The position numbers and the translations under genes were made by a program. A DNA stretch of 5,997 nt from Methanoregula sp. (GTDB lineage Archaea > Halobacteriota > Methanomicrobia > Methanomicrobiales > Methanospirillaceae): assembly GCA_026394635.1 (NCBI GenBank), contig JAPKXV010000294.1:2663-8659 (forward strand), read 5' to 3'. Shown here in pieces: positions 1-5,872 of the stretch. Numbering within the stretch: position 1 is the stretch's first letter; each line of letters starts with the position of its first letter. The notes beneath the pieces are model-generated. The model saw only the letters and a list, made by a program, of their open reading frames with translations. It searched no databases and was not told where the DNA came from.

Positions 1-1
1 C

Positions 2-709
2 AATGAGATGGCACTTGCCGCGCGGGCACAGATGATGGAACTTTCCCGGTTAAATCCGCCCGTGAACCGGCTCAAGGACCATGAAATGATCGCGGACCCC
101 CGGATCACCAAGATCTTCTGGTTCATGCTGAACCGTGCGATCGAATGGTTCCCCAGTGAGCGGAATTTCCTTTTAATCGGGTGCGAAAAAGCGACAAAAG
201 ACGGGAACCCTGACGTGAAAGGGGAACTGCTCGCCATTGCGATCGAGCGGTTTTACAATGATATGCAGTTTTTACGGGAGATGTACTGGCTCAAGCTCGA
301 ACAACGGGATGCCGGCGGGGTTGCAGGCGTTGTCAAACAGATGACCCAGCAGTTCCCGGACGAGATCGAACCGGTCTACTATGGGCTCAAACTTGCCGTT
401 ATTACCGGACGTGCCGAGACCTATTCCCGGTTCCGGAAACTTGCCGTAAGCAAGAATTTTCCTGCAAATATCCTCCTGCTGCTCGATTTTGCGTTTGAAC
501 TGATGAGGGGAAAACAATACGAAGCGCTTGCCTGCCTCGATGAGATCAGAGCCAGATTCGGTCCGCACCACTATTATGTGATTTTGCTCGATTACGTGGC
601 GCACGATTTCCCGTCAGATGACGAAAAAAAGGTAAAAAAAGCAAAGAATGTTTTGGTCGACTCACTCGATCATTACTGCATGAAACTCTTAAAGATCAAA
701 ACAGCCTGA
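2..709 (+). CDS. Unrecognised helical-repeat-like protein, 5' end probably outside the window
   Basis: I do not recognise the family. The frame is open to the left edge (two codons, Asn-Glu, precede the first ATG at base 8), so the true start may lie upstream; from that ATG the protein has 233 residues. It looks soluble and almost wholly alpha-helical, with amphipathic segments of roughly 30-35 residues rich in Leu, Ala, Tyr, Phe and Arg (for example around residues 105-180). This resembles TPR-like repeat proteins, but no canonical TPR consensus is clear. There is no signal peptide, membrane segment or catalytic motif. A lysine-rich patch lies near the C-terminus (DEKKVKKAKN, about residues 205-214). 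It converges on the metallo-hydrolase gene with only 24 bases between the stops. A scaffold or interaction role is inference only. Confidence that it is a real gene is good, because the frame is long and its composition protein-like. Confidence 0.7.
   Translation, partial: NEMALAARAQMMELSRLNPPVNRLKDHEMIADPRITKIFWFMLNRAIEWFPSERNFLLIGCEKATKDGNPDVKGELLAIAIERFYNDMQFLREMYWLKLEQRDAGGVAGVVKQMTQQFPDEIEPVYYGLKLAVITGRAETYSRFRKLAVSKNFPANILLLLDFAFELMRGKQYEALACLDEIRARFGPHHYYVILLDYVAHDFPSDDEKKVKKAKNVLVDSLDHYCMKLLKIKTA
624..640 (-). terminator. Twin oligo-T tracts, candidate terminator for the metallo-hydrolase gene
   Basis: Read on the minus strand, two runs of seven T separated by three bases (640-634 and 630-624) lie about 95-110 bases beyond the stop of the hydrolase gene at 734. 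Archaeal RNA polymerase terminates at oligo-T tracts in the non-template strand. The tracts sit inside the 3' end of the converging plus-strand gene, where they encode lysines. This may be simple lysine-codon chance, hence the low confidence. Confidence 0.3.
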
Positions 710-733
710 TTATTACCCATAACCGTATCCCTG

Positions 734-1522
734 TCAGAGGTTAAGCACCTGCGGGCAGGCATCTGACGTCCCGGCTTGTGTTGCGATGGTAACGGAGGTC
801 TCGCCATAGAGGAGCCCGAGCCCGTTACGGGCACTGAGTCTCACCTTTTCCGGGGTGTTGTTCACTTCGCTGATATGGGCGAGTATCATGGCATGCACAT
901 TCCGCCCGAGCGTCCGGAGGCACAGCGATGCGGCATCGTTGGACAGGTGCCCCCGCGCCGACCTGATCCGCCGTTTTAAGAATTCCGGGTAGGGGCCGTT
1001 TTTCAGCATATCCACGCAATGGTTGCTCTCGAGCACGACCCCGTCGCACCGGTGCAGACGGGATAACATGCCTGAATTGACGATACCGGTGTCCGTGCAG
1101 AACCCCAGCCTGATGCCATCTTCCCTGATACAGAACCCGCACGGCTCGTTTGCGTCATGCGATGTGGCAAACGGTTCGATGACAAAATCCCCGACGCAAA
1201 ACTTATCGTTATAGGTGCAGCTGTGGATGTCCAGAGGGTTGTCGGATGTCCGGCGGTTGGTCAGGAAATCGTGCAATGTGCCCCGGGTCGCATAGACCGG
1301 GATGTGGAGCCTGCGGGAGAGGACATCGACACCGGCGATATGGTCCCCGTGTTCGTGGGTGACAAGGATCGCACGGATAGTGTCAGGTTGTTTCCCTGCA
1401 GAGGCGAGGCGGTGCAGGGTCTCCTTTGCAGAAAGCCCGGCGTCGATGAGCAGGGCACCGCCCGACCCTTCGACAAGGATACAGTTGCCTTTACTCCCGC
1501 TCGCAAGGATGGTGCACTGCAT
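734..1522 (-). CDS. Metallo-beta-lactamase-fold hydrolase, YycJ/WalJ-like
   Basis: A 262-residue cytoplasmic protein of the MBL-fold hydrolase superfamily, closest in pattern to YycJ/WalJ, whose bacterial members are reported as DNA exonucleases or cell-wall/DNA-repair-linked factors. The N-terminus ILASGSKGN (5-13) followed by LLIDAGLS (24-31) is the family hallmark. The metal ligands are visible: HEHGDH (56-61), the SHDA histidine (122), TDTG Asp (144), ESNH (165-168), GHLSN (191-195) and a late His in LAHISE (216). All are intact, so a dinuclear-metal phosphodiesterase or nuclease is expected; the substrate cannot be told. I chose the ATG at 1522 because the family begins just before the ASGS motif, the length is then typical, and a TATA-like box lies about 27 bases upstream. 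The frame stays open to an ATG at 1690, but those 56 extra residues look non-conserved. No functional link to the transport operon is evident. Confidence 0.85.
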   Translation of the reverse strand: MQCTILASGSKGNCILVEGSGGALLIDAGLSAKETLHRLASAGKQPDTIRAILVTHEHGDHIAGVDVLSRRLHIPVYATRGTLHDFLTNRRTSDNPLDIHSCTYNDKFCVGDFVIEPFATSHDANEPCGFCIREDGIRLGFCTDTGIVNSGMLSRLHRCDGVVLESNHCVDMLKNGPYPEFLKRRIRSARGHLSNDAASLCLRTLGRNVHAMILAHISEVNNTPEKVRLSARNGLGLLYGETSVTIATQAGTSDACPQVLNL

Positions 1523-1545
1523 TGCATGACAAGGTACGATCCGAT

Positions 1546-1553
1546 GATATTTA
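1546..1553 (-). promoter_or_regulatory. TATA-like box of the metallo-hydrolase gene
   Basis: On the minus strand TAAATATC is centred about 27 bases before the ATG at 1522. That is the archaeal TATA-to-transcription-start distance, so the transcript would be leaderless or nearly so. No Shine-Dalgarno sequence precedes this ATG, which agrees. It supports the shorter start over the in-frame ATG at 1690. A second AT-rich stretch at 1733-1746 could instead be a promoter for the longer form. Confidence 0.4.
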
Positions 1554-1697
1554 CGTGATGGCAATGGTGCAAAAAGAGCTCTGGTGAAATCCCCAACCGT
1601 GTATCGGTGATAGAGATCCATGTTGAACCGGTTTTCCCTGGATATCGCAAGGGGGGAGGCCGTAGTCGCGGGAACGGCAAACGCCCCCAAGAACGTT

Positions 1698-1704
1698 AAA
1701 AAAA
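1698..1704 (-). terminator. Oligo-T tract, possible terminator of the transport operon
   Basis: Seven consecutive T on the minus strand lie about 117 bases beyond the ATPase stop, in the otherwise gene-free stretch 1523-1820. It is the first clear T tract downstream of the operon. No strong hairpin precedes it. The rest of the stretch holds only the hydrolase promoter and two short direct repeats (GATTGTCC at 1771 and 1804; ATCCTGAT at 1751 and 1799); I see no RNA gene or credible small ORF in it. Confidence 0.3.
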
Positions 1705-1820
1705 CAATGATTTCTACAGGGCCGCAACAAGGATAATTAATTATTTCCCAATCCTGATACGCACCGATGCGATTGTCCTCGCGGATGCCATACAGCCTAT
1801 CCTGATTGTCCCTGTTTTAC

Positions 1821-2924
1821 CTAAGAAGGGGTCTCTTCAGGAACAGGATCAGGAATCACATGAACTGCGGTGGCTTTTATGGTCGCATTCACCCGCATCA
1901 GGGGGGCAAGAGCGAGTTCCTCGCACGAACGCCGTGTGAGCAGTGCGGTGACCGGGATCCCGCAGTCAACATGCACGCGTGTGAAGGGTCCATAGGGGAG
2001 AAGACGGGTTATCGTGCCCGCAAGGCAGTTCCTCGCGCTGCTTGCGGGGATGCAGGTGTCCGGCAGCGAGAGTGTGACCTCCTCCGGGCGTATGCAGAGG
2101 GCCACCCGCTGTCCCTTCACCAGCGATGTGACTGCCTCGACACGGGTACTTTTAATCGCAATTGTGGCGAGATTGTTGTCATTGGACTCCACAATGCCAC
2201 CGCGAACCGGATCGATTCCGACAAAGCTGGCAATCGCACGGTTTACGGGATGGTAGAATATGTCGTTCATCTCCCCGGCCTGGACAAGCCGGCCATCCAT
2301 CATGACACCAATACGGCTGGCAAGGCGCTGCCCCTGTCCCATGTCGTGGGTGGCGATAACGACGGTGGTTTTTCTCTCCCGGTTGATCCATGCGATGAGA
2401 TTTTCTATGATTTCTGTGGATACAGGGTCGAGGTTTGCGGTAGGTTCGTCGAGAAGAAGTAATTCCGGCCCGGTGACAATTGCACGGGCGATCGCGACGC
2501 GTTGCATCTCTCCCCCGGAGAGTGAGGTTGCCCGGCGCTTCGGGAGGCCGGAAAGTCCCACCATCTCCAGCGCCAATGTGACATGTTCATGGATCAGGTC
2601 TTTTGGCATTCCGCGGAATTCCAGACCAAAGGCGACGTTCTGCTCTACGGTTGTGTTCAGTACACCGGGTTTCTGGAAGACCATCGCCATCCGCCGGCGT
2701 ATCGCCCGTCGATCGTGTTCAGCACCATCAGTGTGCAAACCATCAAAGGTAATGGTACCCCGGGTAGGCCGATCGAGCAGGTTGATGAGCCGGAGCAGGG
2801 TTGTCTTGCCGCTGCCGGAAGGTCCGATGAGTGAAAAGATCTCGCCACGCCTGATTTCAAGGTCTATACCCTCTACCACATCGCGGTTACCAAACCGGCG
2901 GGAAAGCCCCGATATCCGGATCAT
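1821..2924 (-). CDS. tupC: Tungstate ABC importer ATPase with C-terminal TOBE-like domain
   Basis: A 367-residue cytoplasmic ATPase that powers the importer, presumably as a homodimer on the permease dimer. The nucleotide-binding domain (about 1-235) is complete: Walker A GPSGSGKT (34-41), Q-loop Gln84, signature LSGGEMQ (135-141), Walker B ELLLLDE (154-160), D-loop NLD (164-166) and switch His193. The region from about 240 to 360, including CIRPEEVTLS (277-286), resembles TOBE/MOP-type oxyanion-binding domains of ModC/WtpC-type ATPases. In Methanosarcina acetivorans ModBC such a domain binds molybdate or tungstate and shuts transport (trans-inhibition); the same role here is inference. The ATG overlaps the permease stop as ATGA, indicating translational coupling. 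The N-terminal domain reads more like TupC than WtpC, and the neighbouring Tup-type permease supports this. Transporter class is certain; tungstate specificity rests mainly on the receptor and permease. Confidence 0.9.
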   Translation of the reverse strand: MIRISGLSRRFGNRDVVEGIDLEIRRGEIFSLIGPSGSGKTTLLRLINLLDRPTRGTITFDGLHTDGAEHDRRAIRRRMAMVFQKPGVLNTTVEQNVAFGLEFRGMPKDLIHEHVTLALEMVGLSGLPKRRATSLSGGEMQRVAIARAIVTGPELLLLDEPTANLDPVSTEIIENLIAWINRERKTTVVIATHDMGQGQRLASRIGVMMDGRLVQAGEMNDIFYHPVNRAIASFVGIDPVRGGIVESNDNNLATIAIKSTRVEAVTSLVKGQRVALCIRPEEVTLSLPDTCIPASSARNCLAGTITRLLPYGPFTRVHVDCGIPVTALLTRRSCEELALAPLMRVNATIKATAVHVIPDPVPEETPS

Positions 2925-3658
2925 GCCTGCGGGCCTCCCCGGACCCTGTCGAAATCCGAGAGCGCACCCGAAGTGATCAGGTTCATGATCAGGACCACGA
3001 CCAGTGCGATGGCGAGCAGCACAATTCCCAGCGCAATCGAGAGCCCGAAGTTGCCCATGCCGGTCTCGAGTGCGATCGATGTGGTGAGCACCCGGGTCTC
3101 ACCCCGGATATTGCCACCGATCATCATTGCCACACCGACTTCGGAGATCGCCCTGCCGAAGCCCAGGATCACCGCACCGAGGATGGCGAACCGGGCTTCC
3201 CTCACGATCTGGGCGATGCTCTGGAATTCTGTTCCCCCGAGCGAGATGAGCGTGTCGCGGATGTTTTTATCGACACCGGAAAGTGCGGTAATCGTAAGCC
3301 CAATCATAATCGGCAAAATCAGGATCGACTGACCGATGATCATGCCGACAGGAGTGAAGAGCAACCCGAAAAACCCAAGAGGTCCGGACCGGGATATGAG
3401 CAGGTACACGAACAGGCCGATGATGACGGTCGGGACTGAATACAGTGTCTGGATGATGGTGATCACGACACGTTTTCCGGCAAATTCGCGGAAGTGGATG
3501 AGACCCCCCAATGGTATGGCGATGAGCGTGGCGATTGCTGTCGCAGACAAGGAGATGAAAAGGGAGAGTGCCGTGACTTCGAGGAGTTCGGGATTAAGGG
3601 TGACTATCAGCTGGAACGCCTGACTGAACCCGTCAATGATCTCCTGCACTGGAATCAC
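2921..3658 (-). CDS. tupB: Tungstate ABC importer permease, TupB-like
   Basis: A 245-residue membrane permease that should form a homodimeric channel. About five hydrophobic spans are visible (roughly 27-50, 65-88, 103-126, 157-180 and 205-229). The cytoplasmic coupling loop that docks on the ATPase lies at about 133-157 (IRDTLISLGGTEFQ onward), in the position of the EAA motif. The stretch GFGRAISEVGVAMMIGGNI (166-184) with TRVLTTSIALETG (188-200) is characteristic of TupB tungstate permeases, as is SRSGPLG (89-95). Length is normal for TupB. The start is a GTG at 3658; the next in-frame ATG would remove the first membrane spans. No strong Shine-Dalgarno sequence is seen. It lies 133 bases after the receptor gene and overlaps the ATPase gene by four bases. 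The gene order receptor-permease-ATPase is that of tupABC operons. Confidence 0.9.
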   Translation of the reverse strand: MIPVQEIIDGFSQAFQLIVTLNPELLEVTALSLFISLSATAIATLIAIPLGGLIHFREFAGKRVVITIIQTLYSVPTVIIGLFVYLLISRSGPLGFFGLLFTPVGMIIGQSILILPIMIGLTITALSGVDKNIRDTLISLGGTEFQSIAQIVREARFAILGAVILGFGRAISEVGVAMMIGGNIRGETRVLTTSIALETGMGNFGLSIALGIVLLAIALVVVLIMNLITSGALSDFDRVRGGPQA

Positions 3659-3690
3659 CCGTGTTGTTAGTGTTGTTTTGGTCAGAATGG

Positions 3691-3700
3691 ATTAAAAAGA
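3691..3700 (-). promoter_or_regulatory. AT-rich T-run before tupB: weak internal promoter or attenuator
   Basis: On the minus strand TCTTTTTAAT lies about 37 bases before the GTG start of the permease gene. It could act as a TATA-like box for an internal promoter, or as a weak terminator T tract following the small hairpin at 3716-3731. The two readings cannot be separated from sequence. Either would let receptor and membrane components be made in different amounts. Confidence 0.25.
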
Positions 3701-3715
3701 GAAGGTTAAAGTGAT

Positions 3716-3731
3716 GACGCATGAAAGCGTC
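3716..3731 (-). repeat. Small inverted repeat (GACGC/GCGTC) in the tupA-tupB spacer
   Basis: GACGC and GCGTC form a perfect 5-base-pair stem with a 6-base loop. On the minus strand it is followed about 17 bases later by a run of five T. It may be a partial terminator or mRNA-stabilising hairpin at the end of the receptor gene, a common arrangement where receptor is needed in excess over the permease. The stem is short, so chance is possible. Confidence 0.3.
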
Positions 3732-3744
3732 CCCACCACAACCT

Positions 3745-3756
3745 CCTGATCTCAGG
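3745..3756. repeat. Short dyad CCTGA-TC-TCAGG in the tupA-tupB spacer
   Basis: CCTGA and TCAGG form a perfect inverted repeat around two bases, about 36 bases after the receptor stop. Two bases are too few for a normal RNA loop, so if functional it is more likely a protein-binding dyad or part of a larger fold with the neighbouring stem. Weak evidence. Confidence 0.2.
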
Positions 3757-3791
3757 GGCTGTTTCCCAAAGAACCTGTTTTTCCGGGACGA

Positions 3792-5708
3792 TTACACCTT
3801 AACGGCGACCACCGGTTTAAGGGCATCCGGCACGCTGCCGTATCCCTCAGCCGGCACGATCGGGGTCTGACCGTCCGCATTGAGCACCGCCTGGCCATCG
3901 CTGCTTACGAGCAGTTTTACAAACTCCACTCCCATATCCGGGGTTCTTGCACGTACCGGAACGGTCGCCGCATATATGATCGGCATCCCGACTTCGGTGA
4001 CCGTAGTGGTACCCGACGGGCGTTTCACCTGCATGGTCTGATATGTCGCCATTCTTGTGGGATCTGAGAGATCAATTTCCGGCGGGAGCGTGATGTACTT
4101 CAATCCACTCTGGATTGCAACGCTGCTGTACTCGAATGCATAATCGACCTTCCCGTCCTTGAGCATCGGGGCGATGTCCGGTCCGGTCGGGGCTATCGTC
4201 AGTTTCTTTGCATCAGGTTCTGTGGCAGTCACATCGATCGTCCAGACGTTGTTGGAAGCAGTCTTTTTGATCTTACTGTACGGTGTGACAAGCGTATCGA
4301 AGATGAACGGGAAGTTGTATGCTTTTTCCGCAAGTCCGATGGTCATGAGAGACCGGTATCCTGCCGGGTCTGTCTTCGGGTCACTGATCGCATAAGTCAC
4401 GCCATCGCGCCCCAGGATCATGTACCAGTTGTCCTTGTTGATCTCCTGTGCATATTTGCTCTGGTCCGTATAGCAGAGGACGATAGTGTTCTTTGCAAAG
4501 TTCACAAAATACGTTGCATTCGCCGGATACAGGTACTTGGAGATGAGCGAATAGTCCGCACTTGCGAGTACATCGGCTTTCTGGTTCTGCTTACCGATCT
4601 TGTCGACGAGCGCAGCGCTACCGCCGGAGAACAGCTGGACATCCACGTCGGGATGCGCCTTCTCAAACATCTTCTCGAGCTTGCCAAACGAAGTCTGCAG
4701 GCTGCCTGCATTGTACACCTTGAGCGGGCGTGTTGCCGTGGCAGGTGTCGTGAAGTCCGCAGTCACACCTTTCGGAACTCCTGCCGTCATGGGTGTGAAC
4801 AGCCCTTTCCCGTACTTGTCCTTCCCGTAATTGCCGATGTCGGTCATGGTTTCCGGTGAGATAAGCCAGTTGATGAAGTTGTTTGACATTGTGATCTTGT
4901 CTGCCTGCGGGTTTGCCGGGTAGACCGTCATCACACTGTACAGGTTCATCAGGCTTGCACCTTGGGTAACGAGCGGCACAAGGGTCAGTTTTCCCTGGTA
5001 TGCAAGGAACGTGCCCTCATCGGTGTAGGTATAGGCGCCCTTTTCACTTGCCATCTGGAGGGTCTCCCCCATGCCTTTTCCGGCTTCGATGTACCAGTTC
5101 CCGGATTTCTGGACGTCTGTTGCATAGGTGTATTTCGCTGCCTTCCACACGCTCTGTTCAGACGTGTGCGTGCCGGAAGCGTCACCGCGGGAGACAAACA
5201 TGACACCTGCTTTTCCTGCCTTGCCCTGTGTCAGGATAGCCGTGAATGCCTCTTCGGGAGTCTTGCCCTTTATGCCTGCGGGATCGCTGGCCGGGCCGAC
5301 AATCATGAAGTAGTTGTAGGCAAACGTGCGCCGGTTCAGCCCGTACCCGTCTTCAAGGAATGTCGCCTCAGATGAGGGTGAGTGGACGAGGAGGACATCA
5401 GCGTCGCCATTCTTCGCGAGCTCGATTGCCTTACCCGTGCCCTGTGACGTGATCAGGAGGTCGACGTTATACTTTGCCTCGAACTTCGGCTCCAGGTAGT
5501 TGAGCAGCCCGGTATCGTACAGGCTTGTCGTTGTCGCAAGCAGGAGCTTTGACTTTTCAGCAGTCACCGGTTTTTCCGTTGCAACCGGTGGTGTGCCAGC
5601 CGGGGTCTGCGCAGTCTGGCTCTGTGTTGTACAGCCTGCTATAATTACTCCCCCGACAAGGAGGATGAAACATAGCAGTATCATCGAGTGTTTTAAGGAA
5701 CCCTTCAT
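3792..5708 (-). CDS. tupA: Dual-domain tungstate-binding lipoprotein: TupA-like domain fused to WtpA/ModA-like domain
   Basis: A 638-residue receptor for the importer, about twice the length of either family. Residues 1-26 are a lipoprotein signal (hydrophobic 9-24, lipobox IAGC, Cys26), then a Thr/Pro/Gln-rich tether to about 52. Residues 53-312 match TupA: TTTSLYDTG (59-67), SQGTGKAIELA (88-98), GDADVLLVHSP (101-111), SRGDASGTH (173-181) and MGETLQMASEKGAYTYTDEG (213-232). A Pro/Thr linker (about 313-327) leads to a second module, 328-636, matching WtpA/ModA: LKVYNAGSL (329-337), the GGS loop (362-364), ADVLASADYSLI (378-389), DPAGYRSL (447-454), VDYAFEYSSVAIQSGLKYI (521-539) and QTPIVPAEG (614-622). 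Both are periplasmic-binding folds but different families, so this is a fusion, not a tandem duplication. No frameshift or stop interrupts it. In the second module the expected ligand Glu is Gly509, whereas Asp447 is kept. It acts outside the membrane, delivering oxyanion to the TupB-like permease. Confidence 0.93.
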   Translation of the reverse strand: MKGSLKHSMILLCFILLVGGVIIAGCTTQSQTAQTPAGTPPVATEKPVTAEKSKLLLATTTSLYDTGLLNYLEPKFEAKYNVDLLITSQGTGKAIELAKNGDADVLLVHSPSSEATFLEDGYGLNRRTFAYNYFMIVGPASDPAGIKGKTPEEAFTAILTQGKAGKAGVMFVSRGDASGTHTSEQSVWKAAKYTYATDVQKSGNWYIEAGKGMGETLQMASEKGAYTYTDEGTFLAYQGKLTLVPLVTQGASLMNLYSVMTVYPANPQADKITMSNNFINWLISPETMTDIGNYGKDKYGKGLFTPMTAGVPKGVTADFTTPATATRPLKVYNAGSLQTSFGKLEKMFEKAHPDVDVQLFSGGSAALVDKIGKQNQKADVLASADYSLISKYLYPANATYFVNFAKNTIVLCYTDQSKYAQEINKDNWYMILGRDGVTYAISDPKTDPAGYRSLMTIGLAEKAYNFPFIFDTLVTPYSKIKKTASNNVWTIDVTATEPDAKKLTIAPTGPDIAPMLKDGKVDYAFEYSSVAIQSGLKYITLPPEIDLSDPTRMATYQTMQVKRPSGTTTVTEVGMPIIYAATVPVRARTPDMGVEFVKLLVSSDGQAVLNADGQTPIVPAEGYGSVPDALKPVVAVKV

Positions 5709-5738
5709 ACTCTTCAGTCCTTTTGCGATCTACCTGTG

Positions 5739-5750
5739 ATTTATTAATAG
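5739..5750 (-). promoter_or_regulatory. TATA-like promoter of the tungstate importer operon
   Basis: On the minus strand CTATTAATAAAT is centred about 36 bases before the ATG at 5708. This predicts a transcript with a leader of about 10 bases. The leader holds only a weak purine stretch (GGACTGAAGAG) as a possible ribosome site. The box lies in the most AT-rich part of the 160-base gap, which fits the start of a separate operon. Confidence 0.5.
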
Positions 5751-5788
5751 ATATTACTTCTTTTTTTGGATTTGTCAAACGAATTTTA

Positions 5789-5804
5789 TTAACCAATTGG
5801 TAAA
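5789..5804. promoter_or_regulatory. Palindrome upstream of the importer promoter, candidate operator
   Basis: ACCAATTGGT (5792-5801) is a perfect 10-base palindrome. It extends with one mismatch to TTaACCAATTGGTaAA (5789-5804). It sits about 52 bases upstream of the TATA-like box, where an archaeal activator might bind; a repressor would more usually overlap the box. It could respond to tungstate or molybdate, but no regulator gene is in the window and I cannot match the site to a known regulator. A 6-base inverted pair ACCTGT (5732-5737) and ACAGGT (5804-5809) also brackets the region. Confidence 0.4.
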
Positions 5805-5849
5805 CAGGTGATATACCAGCGTACACTATTTAAGAAACAGAATGATGGG

Positions 5850-5856
5850 AAAAAAA
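5850..5856 (-). terminator. Oligo-T terminator of the right-edge gene
   Basis: Seven T on the minus strand begin 17 bases beyond the stop of the right-edge gene and precede the importer promoter. The position and composition are typical of archaeal intrinsic termination. It supports treating the right-edge gene as separate from the importer operon. Confidence 0.5.
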
Positions 5857-5872
5857 GATGAGAGGGGAATCT

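Noticed and set aside
1157..1558. 133-codon plus-strand open frame opposite the metallo-hydrolase
   Set aside because: Antisense to a gene with all metal-binding motifs intact; no recognisable features of its own.
1751..1811. Short direct repeats (ATCCTGAT twice, GATTGTCC twice) in the gap after the ATPase gene
   Set aside because: Eight-base matches with irregular spacing are too short to call a repeat array, CRISPR or mobile-element end.
1806..2462. 218-codon plus-strand open frame opposite the ATPase gene
   Set aside because: It lies antisense to a clearly recognisable ATPase, has irregular Cys/Gly/Arg-rich composition and no family resemblance.
2260..2976. 238-codon plus-strand open frame across the ATPase-permease junction
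   Set aside because: Its Ser/Arg/Ile/Pro-rich composition is that expected from the reverse complement of GC-rich coding sequence, and both genes it opposes are well supported.
4962..5375. 137-codon plus-strand open frame opposite the TupA-like domain
   Set aside because: It mirrors a strongly conserved coding region and looks like a shadow frame.
3792..5708. Possibility that the long receptor is a tandem duplication or two genes joined by a sequencing error
   Set aside because: The halves carry motifs of different families, so it is not a duplication. The linker is in frame, Pro/Thr-rich as expected for a real tether, and the second half has no signal peptide of its own.
5557..5826. Minus-strand 89-codon frame overlapping the receptor start and the importer promoter
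   Set aside because: It runs out of frame through the signal-peptide region of the receptor and across the promoter and palindrome; no start signal or protein-like composition.
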